From Prevotellaceae bacterium UBA6417 (GTDB lineage Bacteria; Bacteroidota; Bacteroidia; Bacteroidales; Bacteroidaceae), in assembly GCA_002439755.1 (NCBI GenBank), contig DJPH01000068.1:1-54035 (forward strand): 54,035 nucleotides of DNA. The letters are read 5' to 3'. A program made the translations under genes and the position numbers. Of this stretch, positions 1 through 8,479 are shown one piece after another (within the stretch, counting starts at the first letter, position 1; each line of letters begins with the position of its first letter). Below the pieces are notes generated by a model. The model had not been told where the DNA came from. It was given only the letters and a program-made list of their open reading frames with translations, and did no database searches.

Positions 1-43
1 CTTAAGTAGGGACGACTAAATAATGAATGGATTTTGAAGATGA

Positions 44-1054
44 TTACTTCAGATTTCCGACCTTGATGAGATATTCTGCAATTTGAACGGCATTCAAAGC
101 AGCTCCCTTGCGAATCTGGTCGCCTGTAAGCCAGAAAGTAAGCCCGTTCGGGTTGGCCAAATCTTTACGGATGCGCCCAACATAGACATCATCCTTGTCG
201 GAAGTAAACAGCGGCATGGGATAACGGCCGTTTTTGGGGTCATCGTCAACCTGCAGGCCTTCGGCCTTTTCGAATGCGGCACGCGCTTCTTCGGGGCTGA
301 CTGGTGATTCGGTTTCGACCCATACACTTTCTGAATGGGAGCGGAGCGAAGGCACACGTACACAGGTTGCGCTTGTCTGAACGTCGCTGTGCATGATTTT
401 TCGTGTCTCGTTATACATTTTCATCTCCTCTTTTGTATAATCGTTGTCGAGGAAAACATCAACTTGCGGAATCATATTGAAAGCCAGTTGGTGCGGAAAT
501 TTTTTGACAGTGACTTCTTTGCCGCCCAATGCCTGGCGGTATTGCTCATACAGCTCTTGCATGGCGGCTGCACCTGCACCGCTAGCAGCCTGATAGGTGG
601 ATACGTGGATGCGCTTGATGTGACTGATGGCTTCGATGGCTTTTAATGCCACAACCATGATGATGGTTGTGCAGTTGGGATTGGCAATGACATTGCGCGG
701 ACGATCAAGGGCATCTTCGGGATTGCATTCTGGCACGACCAACGGCACATCTGGATCCATTCTGAATGCACTTGAATTATCAATCATTACAGTCCCGAAG
801 CGCGTAATGTCTTTTTCAAATTCGCGCGAAATGCCGGCTCCTGCCGATGTAAAAGCAACATCAACATCTTTAAAGTCGTCATTGTGTTGCAACAATTTGA
901 CAGTATATTCTTTTCCCTTGAATGTGTATTTGGATCCTGCGCTGCGGCTTGAACCGAACAAAAGTAAGTTGTCGATGGGAAAATTGCGCTCTGCAAGGAT
1001 ACGCAGAAACTCTTGGCCTACGGCGCCACTGGCGCCAACAATTGCAACATTCAT
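44..1054 (-). CDS. asd: Aspartate-semialdehyde dehydrogenase
   Basis: Reduces aspartyl-4-phosphate to aspartate semialdehyde with NADPH, the branch point to lysine/diaminopimelate, threonine and methionine. The 336-residue protein opens with the nucleotide-binding GASGAVGQ motif (residues 7-14) and carries the catalytic cysteine in NPNCTT (C128). Substrate-side motifs such as YQAASGAG follow. The frame stays open another 33 codons upstream, but the family start is the MNVAIVG methionine at 1054, and a TACTTTTG promoter box at 1098-1105 lies inside the upstream extension, which rules the longer start out. Length is normal for the family. It is monocistronic as far as can be seen; the next minus-strand gene begins about 1.5 kb upstream. 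Confidence 0.95.
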   Translation of the reverse strand: MNVAIVGASGAVGQEFLRILAERNFPIDNLLLFGSSRSAGSKYTFKGKEYTVKLLQHNDDFKDVDVAFTSAGAGISREFEKDITRFGTVMIDNSSAFRMDPDVPLVVPECNPEDALDRPRNVIANPNCTTIIMVVALKAIEAISHIKRIHVSTYQAASGAGAAAMQELYEQYRQALGGKEVTVKKFPHQLAFNMIPQVDVFLDNDYTKEEMKMYNETRKIMHSDVQTSATCVRVPSLRSHSESVWVETESPVSPEEARAAFEKAEGLQVDDDPKNGRYPMPLFTSDKDDVYVGRIRKDLANPNGLTFWLTGDQIRKGAALNAVQIAEYLIKVGNLK

Positions 1055-1097
1055 ATTTTTCAGTTTATATTCTTTTGCTTGTCTGATTATCAATCTG

Positions 1098-1105
1098 CAA
1101 AAGTA
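1098..1105 (-). promoter_or_regulatory. Candidate promoter -7 box for asd
   Basis: TACTTTTG on the minus strand fits the Bacteroidetes TAnnTTTG box and lies 43 bases before the asd start. No clear TTTG element is seen at the usual distance, so only the -7 box is supported. Confidence 0.4.
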
Positions 1106-1252
1106 GGACTTTTGTTTCATATCTTTTCTGTATGCAGTTTGATTTTTGGACAAGTTGTCGATTGGTTGTAAGGAAAAGCATATGTTTTGTTATTTACACT
1201 GTCTGTTTTGCAACAAAATCGCAATATAACGGCAGTTTGTCTGCCTTAACGG

Positions 1253-2548
1253 CTACCATCCGGCGGTTTCCCATCCTGCAGCCTTATACCATTCTGTTTG
1301 TTTGAAAGTATTGTTATAGTTGATGCTGCCGTAGGCATCGTATTTCTTTTGTGGAACAAACATGGATACGCCGCAGAAAGTGGCAGGATTGCTTGAAGCT
1401 TTCAGAATGCGAGAGCCTTTCTGACCCCAGTAATAGTAGTCGGAAATGCGCCTGTGAATGACGCAGCGGTCCAGAATTTCGCACCATGTGCGGTAGCCGG
1501 ATGCTGGAAGCAGACGTGACATGGTGTCAGACATGTCGTATGAATCGGGATAACCTTCGGTACGGAAATCTACATAGCCCGTAGCGGTGGAAAGGCTTGA
1601 GATATTGGCCGGTGAGGCGTATTGCGAGATATAGTGTGCGGTGGATTGTGCCAGCTGTTCTATTTCAGATGTCTTTATGACGGAGATGACGCACCCCATA
1701 TCTTCGTATTGCGGTTTCCATGCAGGGGCTTCCATCAGACTTCTGTAGTGCGTGTCGGCAATGAGGCTTATGTTTTGGTCGGAGACAGGCCATGCGAAAA
1801 GTGCGTACCTGATCAGGTCATGATAAACACATCCATAAGAGGACGTAACGGTCGGACATCCTATGATATAGTCGGCTGTGTGACGAAGGGTGTAGGCAAC
1901 TTCAATCGACTGCATGAGGCAGGCATCGAAAAGCAGAAAGTCCAAATGCAGTCCGCTGGCAGCAATGGCTGAAGCAATTTCATTGATTTCCATTTGCCTT
2001 CCGGGGTTGCCGTCAGCCGCCAAATCGTTTTCCATGTCACCTCCCAATCCTGTGTCGATGCCGAAAGCCCTGGTCGATAGCCCGGACGACATATTGGGCA
2101 ACCACGAAGAGCCGTGCGACCAAAGCACTAAGCCATAGCTCTTTGAAGGGCAATAGGTTGAAGCTATGTTCAAGACTTCGGTTAAAGTCTTCGGATCTGT
2201 AGAAGAAACGTCCGTAGTATATTTCTTCAAGACCTTATAAAAAGTCTTTCCGTTAGAAGTTTTATAGTAGCGGTAGAGGCGTGGAGCTTGAGCGTCATCG
2301 ATGAACAATAGGATGTTGTCTTCTGTCGAAGGCAGGTACTGAATGCCTTTTGCGATTTCTGCGGAATCGGATTGCGAGGGTGAGAATCCTGTTACAGAAG
2401 TGGCTCCCAAACTGTTTTGGGCAGCCATGTATATAATGACCGTACGACGAAAACGCGGCGGGGACGCCTCTTCTTCGTGCGAGCTGCTGCATGAAAAAGA
2501 GACAAGAGCACCCAAAAATGCAAGGACGGCAAATCTCAGTTTTTTCAT
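1253..2548 (-). CDS. Clostripain-family (C11) cysteine peptidase, lipoprotein
   Basis: A 431-residue exported protein of the clostripain/C11 family. The N-terminus has a signal peptide ending in FSC at Cys20, followed by a Ser/Glu-rich tether, so it is probably a lipoprotein. The family catalytic pair is visible: His145 in LVLWSHGSSW and Cys210 in LLFDACLMQ, each after a hydrophobic strand. Such enzymes cleave after basic residues; the substrate here cannot be read from sequence. Only the N-terminal two thirds is strongly conserved in the family, and the C-terminal part is typical of Bacteroidales versions. It is flanked by asd downstream (same strand, about 200 bp) and a divergent small lipoprotein gene upstream. 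Confidence 0.85.
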   Translation of the reverse strand: MKKLRFAVLAFLGALVSFSCSSSHEEEASPPRFRRTVIIYMAAQNSLGATSVTGFSPSQSDSAEIAKGIQYLPSTEDNILLFIDDAQAPRLYRYYKTSNGKTFYKVLKKYTTDVSSTDPKTLTEVLNIASTYCPSKSYGLVLWSHGSSWLPNMSSGLSTRAFGIDTGLGGDMENDLAADGNPGRQMEINEIASAIAASGLHLDFLLFDACLMQSIEVAYTLRHTADYIIGCPTVTSSYGCVYHDLIRYALFAWPVSDQNISLIADTHYRSLMEAPAWKPQYEDMGCVISVIKTSEIEQLAQSTAHYISQYASPANISSLSTATGYVDFRTEGYPDSYDMSDTMSRLLPASGYRTWCEILDRCVIHRRISDYYYWGQKGSRILKASSNPATFCGVSMFVPQKKYDAYGSINYNNTFKQTEWYKAAGWETAGW

Positions 2549-2595
2549 ATTAAATAATATAGCCGGAGCTTTGATGCCACAAAATTACAGATATT

Positions 2596-2629
2596 TTTGA
2601 GACCGAATCCTTGTTTTCCATTATCTTTG
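2596..2629 (+). promoter_or_regulatory. Bacteroidetes promoter for the DUF4738 gene
   Basis: TTTG at 2596-2599 and an exact TATCTTTG at 2622-2629, spaced 22 bp, slightly longer than the usual 19-21. Transcription would begin near 2636, so the coding start of the next gene must lie downstream of this. Confidence 0.65.
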
Positions 2630-2658
2630 CAGCGCAATTTATTATTAATAGTAAGACA

Positions 2659-3228
2659 GTGAATTGGAAAAACATCAGTTTTGGAATGTCAATGTTGCTG
2701 CTATGGTCGGCATTTGTGTGGAGTGCCTGTGGAAACAATAATACAGCAAAAACGGAAAATGAGATGGCAGACAGTCTTCCGCCAGATGAAACCGTACATG
2801 ATGGGATAGTGCAACTACAACCTTCGCATGTAAACGATACTGTGACATGGAACGGAAAAGTTTATAGATATGACATTGTCAGAAAGGCTGATATTTCCTT
2901 GCCGAGCGTTCATGACGAAGTTTCGGGCGATACATTTTATGACAATACCATTGTGCTGAATATCACTCTTGACGGGAAAGAATTTTTCAGCAAGAAATTT
3001 TCCAAGACGTCGTTTGATAAATATCTGAATGCTGATTTCAAGAAGAATGCCATTTTGGAGGGACTCGTTTTCGATGTAGTAACTCCTGCCGGGCTGCGAT
3101 TTGCTACCAGCGTGTGTTATCCGCGCAGTGATTTGTATATGCCGCTTGCCATAACGATAGACAAAGCCGGAAATATGGTGGTTACAAAGGATGAATTGCC
3201 TGACATAGCCAATATTGTGGATGAGTGA
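2659..3228 (+). CDS. DUF4738-family lipoprotein
   Basis: Unknown function. The frame is open from 2611, but 2611-2630 is occupied by the promoter, so the usable starts are GTG at 2659 or ATG at 2686. GTG is preferred because it gives MNWKNISFG, a positively charged lead before the hydrophobic stretch that ends in the lipobox WSAC. The mature 170-residue domain begins with an acidic linker and has the WNGKVYRYDIVRKAD and DNTIVLNITLDGKEFF pattern recognised from the DUF4738 family of Bacteroidales. No catalytic residues are apparent. It is followed after about 50 bp by another exported protein on the same strand and may share its transcript. Confidence 0.65.
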   Translation: MNWKNISFGMSMLLLWSAFVWSACGNNNTAKTENEMADSLPPDETVHDGIVQLQPSHVNDTVTWNGKVYRYDIVRKADISLPSVHDEVSGDTFYDNTIVLNITLDGKEFFSKKFSKTSFDKYLNADFKKNAILEGLVFDVVTPAGLRFATSVCYPRSDLYMPLAITIDKAGNMVVTKDELPDIANIVDE

Positions 3229-3279
3229 GCGTGGCTTTTGATTTTTCTGAGTGATAAAATAATCCTAATAGACCGTTAT

Positions 3280-4104
3280 ATGAAGAAAAGAATGATTGCC
3301 TCTGCATTGTTGGCGTTTTTTCTTGTGAGTAGTCCGATCGCCATGGCACAGAGTGAGAAGAAAACACCGGCTCAAGAGACTCAAATGAAAGTGGTTGAGG
3401 AATTAACCAAGACGATGACAAAGCAATATGGCTTGAGCAGCGAACAGTCTGCTGCACTGAAGCAATTGAATTTGAAGCGTATGAAAGACATTGCTGCAAT
3501 AGACGCGGCCATGGATGTCAAGAAAGCCAACGCAGCTCAAAAAGCCGAAATAAAAAAGATGAAGGCTGAGATTCAAACTCAATACGACGGTATCATAAAA
3601 GACCTCTTTTCGGAAAAGCAGTATGAGGAGTATCTGGCAGATGAAGCCAAAAAGAAAGAGCAAATCAAAGGCAACGTCAACTGGATGGCCAATATAGCAA
3701 CGCGTATGTTGGGCGAGAATAATATTAATCTGTTAGGCTGGAACAGCAATGTCGCTGATTCTCTCAAAATTGCCCAGGAGGCGACCAACCGCATGGTTCG
3801 CAAGTATAAGTTAGACAAAGAACAGCAGGAAAAGCTTTTGGCTTTGAATATCGCGGAAGTGAGTGCTGAGATTGCAGAGCGCAAGAATATTACTCTTGAT
3901 GATGCTTCGGGAATGGAAATGACTGAAAAGGCCAAAGAGTTTGCCAAGCAGGCAGGAACCCGTTCGGCTAATTATGAACGCTATCTCAAAGGCATTTTTA
4001 CGGAAGACCAATACAAGAAATATACAAAATCGAAGAAGGCGCAGCAATCGCGTGACCAGCGTTTCGGAGGCTTTGGTTTTGGCGGGCCGCCACCCAGATG
4101 GTGA
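3280..4104 (+). CDS. Secreted alpha-helical protein with two related halves
   Basis: Function not recognised. Residues 1-24 form a cleavable signal peptide (MKKRMIASALLAFFLVSS...AMAQ), so the protein acts in the periplasm or outside. The remainder is almost entirely predicted helix, Lys/Glu/Ala/Gln-rich, and built from two similar halves: each has a KYGLSSEQ or KYKLDKEQ segment followed by a helix and a second motif LFSEKQYEEY or IFTEDQYKKY. This layout recalls Spy/CpxP and DUF4890-type periplasmic chaperone-like proteins, but no exact family is assigned. The tail is Gly/Phe/Pro-rich (FGGFGFGGPPPRW). The methionine at 3280 is chosen over an upstream one because it gives a proper signal peptide. 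Confidence 0.7.
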   Translation: MKKRMIASALLAFFLVSSPIAMAQSEKKTPAQETQMKVVEELTKTMTKQYGLSSEQSAALKQLNLKRMKDIAAIDAAMDVKKANAAQKAEIKKMKAEIQTQYDGIIKDLFSEKQYEEYLADEAKKKEQIKGNVNWMANIATRMLGENNINLLGWNSNVADSLKIAQEATNRMVRKYKLDKEQQEKLLALNIAEVSAEIAERKNITLDDASGMEMTEKAKEFAKQAGTRSANYERYLKGIFTEDQYKKYTKSKKAQQSRDQRFGGFGFGGPPPRW

Positions 4105-4284
4105 TTATGAATGCGTGAGCGACTTTTGATTTCAGACCACTTTCATTTGTATGCAGTAGCAAAGTTCTGTAGAATACCTATTTTGTGTGATTGTGCCAAT
4201 TGGGAAAATGCCGTAATTTTGCAAACGTATAAAAGAGGACGTAAGATAGAAAGTTAAAACCACATCCAATTGAATAAGCAAAAG

Positions 4285-4318
4285 AAGGGGATGCAATCGT
4301 TGATGATTGTCATCCCTT
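4285..4318. terminator. Imperfect bidirectional terminator hairpin
   Basis: AAGGGGATGCAATC near 4285-4298 pairs, with single-base bulges, with GATTGTCATCCCTT at 4305-4318. A T-run follows on the plus strand (TTGTTTTG), and CTTTTG follows on the minus strand. It lies between the convergent 3280-4104 and 4334-5062 genes. Confidence 0.5.
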
Positions 4319-4333
4319 TGTTTTGCTTTGGTG

Positions 4334-5062
4334 TTATTGTATTTCATTCCGCAATTGCATCCATTGCTCTGACAAGGCTTGCATGGAGGGCAGCAGGAGG
4401 TTTGCCCCTTCGTCCAATAGTTTTTTGTCGGGCAGTGGTCCGGTGTTGACGGCTACGGTAAAGATTTCGGCTGCTACTCCGGCGCGTACTCCGAGTGGGG
4501 CGTTTTCTATGACGATGGCTTCATTTGGTTTGATGCCGGCCTTTTTGAGAGCCATTTGGTAGGGCTCGGCCGAGGGTTTTCCCTGTTTTACGTCGAAGCT
4601 TGTTACCATCAAGTCGCTTTTGAATATTCCCGCGTAGCTCTTGTTGAGCTTTTGCAACAAGCTTTTTTGTCCGCTTCCGGTTACGAGCACTATTTGAAAT
4701 CCGTCTTCCTTGATTTGTTGTAACAGGCCGGCGGCTCCCGGCATGGGCTTTGCTTTGGGCAGGGTGTTGAATATGTTGCTTTTTACTTCGTATATTTGTT
4801 TTTCTTCTGCTTCTGTGGCTTGTCTGCCCCAGCATCGTTGTGCCAGGATGTCTATGGTCGATTTTCCGGTGCGTCCTTCGTGTTCGTAGGCTTCTTCTTC
4901 TGTTAGGTCGAAGTTGAAGCGTTGTGCTGCTTCGGCCCATGCCTTGGCGTGCATGGGCATTGAGTCGAACAGTACTCCATCCATATCAAACAATACAGCT
5001 TTGAGCCAAATGTGCTCAAAGCCGTATTGTTGAAGGTATTTGCTGATGTTTTTTTCGAACAT
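4334..5062 (-). CDS. HAD-superfamily phosphatase/phosphoglucomutase-like
   Basis: A 242-residue HAD hydrolase of the beta-phosphoglucomutase-like subgroup, expected to act on a sugar phosphate or similar small phosphoester in the cytoplasm. Motif I is FDMDGVLFDS with nucleophile Asp26 and acid/base Asp28. Motif II is VLVTGSG, motif III is the lysine of KQGKPSAEPY, and motif IV is IVIENAPLGVRAG. The helical cap lies between motifs I and II. It starts 14 bases after the pgi stop and ends the lysS-pgi-HAD run, so a role close to hexose phosphate metabolism is plausible but not shown. Confidence 0.88.
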   Translation of the reverse strand: MFEKNISKYLQQYGFEHIWLKAVLFDMDGVLFDSMPMHAKAWAEAAQRFNFDLTEEEAYEHEGRTGKSTIDILAQRCWGRQATEAEEKQIYEVKSNIFNTLPKAKPMPGAAGLLQQIKEDGFQIVLVTGSGQKSLLQKLNKSYAGIFKSDLMVTSFDVKQGKPSAEPYQMALKKAGIKPNEAIVIENAPLGVRAGVAAEIFTVAVNTGPLPDKKLLDEGANLLLPSMQALSEQWMQLRNEIQ

Positions 5063-5076
5063 TCGTCTTTGTGTTC

Positions 5077-6432
5077 TTATTCTTTGTCCAGGCGTTCGCG
5101 GATGGCTTTGCTTTCGGCTTCGTAGCCTGGTTTATCGAGTAGTGCGAACATGTTTTTCTTGTAGGCTTCTACGCCGGGTTGGTTGAAAGCGTTTACACCG
5201 AGAATGTTTCCGCTGATGCCGCAGGCTTTTTCAAAGAAGTAGATCAATTGTCCGATGTAGTATTCATTGATTTTTGGCATCACGATGCGTATGTTGGGCA
5301 CTCCGCCGTCTACGTGGGCCAATTGTGTTCCGAGTTCGGCCATTTTGTTTACTTCGTCCACGCGCTTTCCTTCCAGGAAGTTCAGCCCGTCCAGATTTTC
5401 GTCATCGTGTGGGAAGAGCACTTTGTGGTTGGTTTCTTCTACGCTGATGACTGTTTCAAAGATGGTGCGTTCGCCCTCTTGTATCCACTGTCCCATGGAG
5501 TGTAGGTCTGTGGTAAAGTCTACGGCTGCCGGGAAGATGCCTTTGTTTTCTTTGCCTTCGCTTTCTCCGTAGAGCTGTTTCCACCATTCGGCCATGAAGT
5601 GGAGCTTGGGTTGGAAGTTGGCCAGTATTTCTATCTTCTTGCCGGCTTGCTGATAAAGGGCATTTCTAACGGCTGCATACTGTGCGCTGATGTTTTCTTT
5701 GATGTCAATGCTGCTTTTTGTGGCTTCTTCCATGCTTTTGGCTCCTGCAACGAGTTGGCGGATATCAAATCCGGCACAGGCGATTGGCAGGAGTCCTACT
5801 GGTGTGAGCACCGAGAAGCGTCCGCCTACGTTGTCGGGGATGACAAAGCTCTTGTAGCCTTCTTTGTCTGCGGTGATGCGTGCCGCACCTTTTTTGGTAT
5901 CGGTGATGGCAACGATTACTTTGCGTGCTGTTTCTTTGCCGCGCTGGTCTTCACATTGTTTGCGGAGCAGGCGGAAGGCCAGGGCTGTTTCGGTCGTTGT
6001 TCCTGATTTTGATATGTTGATAACGCCGAAATTTTTGTCTTTCAGATATTCGCAAAGTTCATATAAGTAGTCTTCGCCGATGTTGTTGCCGGCAAAAAGG
6101 ATATTGGGATCTTTCCCTTTGTTGGTCAGCCATTGGAAGCTGTTTTGCAGGGCTTCGATAACGGCACGTGCTCCTAAGTAGCTGCCGCCTATTCCGGCTA
6201 CCACGATGGTGTCGCAATGTGCGCGCAAGGTCTGTGCCGTGGCTTCTACGTCGTTCAGAAATTCTGCTGTGATGGACGAGGGCAGGTTGACCCAGCCCAG
6301 GAAGTCATTGCCTGGGCAGGTTCCCTTTTCCAATGCTTCTACGGCAGCAGCTGCTTTAGGCAGATAGTTTTCTACGGTGCCGGCCTTCAGGAATGAAACG
6401 GCTTTGGATAGTTCCAAACGAATATTTTCCAT
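5077..6432 (-). CDS. pgi: Glucose-6-phosphate isomerase
   Basis: Interconverts glucose 6-phosphate and fructose 6-phosphate in the cytoplasm. The 451-residue length matches the short bacterial form rather than the 550-residue type. Sugar-phosphate-binding elements are visible: GIGGSYLGARAV near residue 80, the SIS-type ISKSGTTTET loop, and the family signature DNVGGRFSVLTPVG. Catalytic Glu and His/Lys positions lie further on (YGESEGKENKG, then the C-terminal NQPGVEAYKKN). It lies 48 bases downstream of lysS and 14 bases upstream of the HAD gene, all on the minus strand, so one transcript is likely. Confidence 0.95.
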   Translation of the reverse strand: MENIRLELSKAVSFLKAGTVENYLPKAAAAVEALEKGTCPGNDFLGWVNLPSSITAEFLNDVEATAQTLRAHCDTIVVAGIGGSYLGARAVIEALQNSFQWLTNKGKDPNILFAGNNIGEDYLYELCEYLKDKNFGVINISKSGTTTETALAFRLLRKQCEDQRGKETARKVIVAITDTKKGAARITADKEGYKSFVIPDNVGGRFSVLTPVGLLPIACAGFDIRQLVAGAKSMEEATKSSIDIKENISAQYAAVRNALYQQAGKKIEILANFQPKLHFMAEWWKQLYGESEGKENKGIFPAAVDFTTDLHSMGQWIQEGERTIFETVISVEETNHKVLFPHDDENLDGLNFLEGKRVDEVNKMAELGTQLAHVDGGVPNIRIVMPKINEYYIGQLIYFFEKACGISGNILGVNAFNQPGVEAYKKNMFALLDKPGYEAESKAIRERLDKE

Positions 6433-6480
6433 GATTGTTTTGTGTTATATGATTGTTTTTTGTTTCTTGTTGTTTCGGTG

Positions 6481-8208
6481 TCAGAGCTTTGTCAGCCACG
6501 CACTTACTTCGTCTACACTTGGTTTGCTTGTTTCCAACTTGTATTTCTTGATGATTTCGCCTATCTGCATCTGTATTTTTTGCGGATTCACGTCGCGGAG
6601 GCTTTCCACCGTGTTATAGCCGCATTTTTGCAGGATGGGAATCAACTCTTCGCTGATGCCTAAGGCTGTATACTTGTCGTTGCCGTCTTTGGGGGCTTTC
6701 TTTTCGGGACGCATCTGTGGGAAGAGCAGAATTTCCTGTATGGTGGTCTTTCCTGTCATGAGCATCACGAGTCGGTCTATGCCTATGCCTATGCCGCTTG
6801 TGGGAGGCATTCCGTATTGCAGTGCGCGCAGAAAATCGTGGTCAATGATCATGGCTTCGTCGTCTCCCTTGTCGGCCAATGCCATTTGTGCTTGGAAGCG
6901 TTCTTCCTGATCGATGGGGTCGTTCAGCTCGCTATAGGCGTTGGCCAGCTCTTTTCCGTTGACCATCAGTTCAAAGCGCTCTGTGAGTCCGGGCTTGGAG
7001 CGGTGCATTTTTGTGAGTGGGCTCATTTCTACGGGGTAGTCGATGATGAAGGTCGGCTGTATGTAGCTGCCTTCACAGTATTCACCGAATATTTCGTCGA
7101 TGAGTTTTCCTTTGCCCATGGTTTCATCGATTTCCATGCCCAGTTTTTTACATACGTCGCGTATGCCGGCTTCGTCCATGCCGGTCAGGTCGTAGCCTGT
7201 CTTTTCTTTGATGGCTTCCAGTATGGGCAGCCGGCGATAGGGGGCGCGAAAGCTGACAAGGTTGCCGTCTATCATCTGTTCGGGCTTGCCGTTGACGGCT
7301 GTGCATATGGTTTCGAGCAGTTGTTCGGTAAACGACATCATCCAATTGTAGTCCTTGTATTGCACATAAAGTTCCATACAGGTGAACTCTGGATTGTGCG
7401 TGCGGTCCATGCCTTCGTTGCGGAAGTTTTTGCCGATTTCATATACGCCTTCGAATCCGCCTACGATGAGGCGTTTCAGGTATAGCTCGGTGGCGATGCG
7501 CATATACATGTCTACGTTCAAGGCGTTGAAGTGGGTGATAAACGGACGTGCGCTGGCTCCGCCCGGAATGTTCTGCAGAATGGGGGTTTCCACTTCTGTG
7601 TAGCCGGCCTCGTCTAATACGCGCCGCATGGTTTGCAGCACTTTGGCGCGTTTGGCGAAGATTCCTTTGACTTCGGGGTTGACGATGAGGTCAACATAGC
7701 GTTGGCGATAGCGCATTTCGGGGTCTTCAAACGAGTCATAGGTTTTTCCGTCCTTGTCCTGTTTCACTACGGGCAGGGGCTTCAGGCTCTTACAAAGCAG
7801 GGTGAGCGAACGTGCATGTACGGTGATTTCGCCTGTCTGCGTACGGAATACAAAGCCCTTTACGCCGACAATATCTCCAAGGTCGAGCAGGCGTTTGAAG
7901 ACGGTATTATACATTGTTTTGTCTTCGCCGTTGCAAATGTCATCGCGGGTTACATAGACTTGTATTCTGCCTTTCGAATCTTGCAGCTCCATGAAACTGG
8001 CCTTTCCCATGACGCGTTTACTCATCACACGTCCTGCAATGCAGACTTGGCGAGGCTCGTCTTCGTCCTTGAATTCGGCGCGGATGTCGGTCGAAAAGGC
8101 ATTGGTGGGATATTCTGCGGCCGGATAGGGGTCGATGCCCAATGAACGGAGCTCGGCCAGGGCGTTGCGACGGTTGATTTCTTGTTCTGAAAGTTCTAAT
8201 ATGTTCAT
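6481..8208 (-). CDS. lysS: Lysyl-tRNA synthetase, class II
   Basis: Charges tRNA-Lys with lysine. The 575-residue protein has the N-terminal OB-fold anticodon-binding domain (VCIAGRVMSKRVMGKASF), class II motif 2 (KNFRNEGMDRTHNPEF) and motif 3 (GIGIGIDRLVMLMTG). Compared with the 500-residue E. coli enzyme it has about 65 extra residues after the catalytic core, a helical tail (GISEELIPILQKCGYNTVE...), which I associate with Bacteroidales LysRS. The start is supported by an exact promoter 27 bases upstream. It is the first gene of the lysS-pgi-HAD run. Confidence 0.97.
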   Translation of the reverse strand: MNILELSEQEINRRNALAELRSLGIDPYPAAEYPTNAFSTDIRAEFKDEDEPRQVCIAGRVMSKRVMGKASFMELQDSKGRIQVYVTRDDICNGEDKTMYNTVFKRLLDLGDIVGVKGFVFRTQTGEITVHARSLTLLCKSLKPLPVVKQDKDGKTYDSFEDPEMRYRQRYVDLIVNPEVKGIFAKRAKVLQTMRRVLDEAGYTEVETPILQNIPGGASARPFITHFNALNVDMYMRIATELYLKRLIVGGFEGVYEIGKNFRNEGMDRTHNPEFTCMELYVQYKDYNWMMSFTEQLLETICTAVNGKPEQMIDGNLVSFRAPYRRLPILEAIKEKTGYDLTGMDEAGIRDVCKKLGMEIDETMGKGKLIDEIFGEYCEGSYIQPTFIIDYPVEMSPLTKMHRSKPGLTERFELMVNGKELANAYSELNDPIDQEERFQAQMALADKGDDEAMIIDHDFLRALQYGMPPTSGIGIGIDRLVMLMTGKTTIQEILLFPQMRPEKKAPKDGNDKYTALGISEELIPILQKCGYNTVESLRDVNPQKIQMQIGEIIKKYKLETSKPSVDEVSAWLTKL

Positions 8209-8234
8209 AATAGTACGCTCTGTTATTGGTGTGG

Positions 8235-8265
8235 CAAAATTACCACTTTTTTTTAAGTTGACAAA
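8235..8265 (-). promoter_or_regulatory. Bacteroidetes promoter for lysS-pgi
   Basis: On the minus strand TTTG (8262-8265), 19-bp spacer, TAATTTTG (8235-8242): an exact match to the consensus. The lysS start codon is 27 bases downstream of the box. Confidence 0.8.
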
Positions 8266-8407
8266 AGAAGCCGCTGTGATAGTACTTGTGCGGCAAAGGC
8301 TTGTGCGGTCGGCAGTGTGCTACGGATTGTTGCGAAAACGCAAGCCCTGACATCGGATTTGCAAGCCTCCCTTTCTGAATGGCAGCCTTTCTTTCGGGAC
8401 AAAAGCG

Positions 8408-8448
8408 AAGGCGGATGCAGCAAGTATTGTTCTTGCTGCATCCGCCTT
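8408..8448 (-). terminator. Terminator after the GH106-GH127 genes
   Basis: A perfect 17-bp stem (8408-8424 with 8432-8448) and 7-base loop lies 32 bases past the stop of the GH127-like gene. On the minus strand the stem is followed by CGCTTTTG, a modest T-run. Confidence 0.75.
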
Positions 8449-8479
8449 TGGCGAAAATGCTTATGAGATGTTTAGTGTT

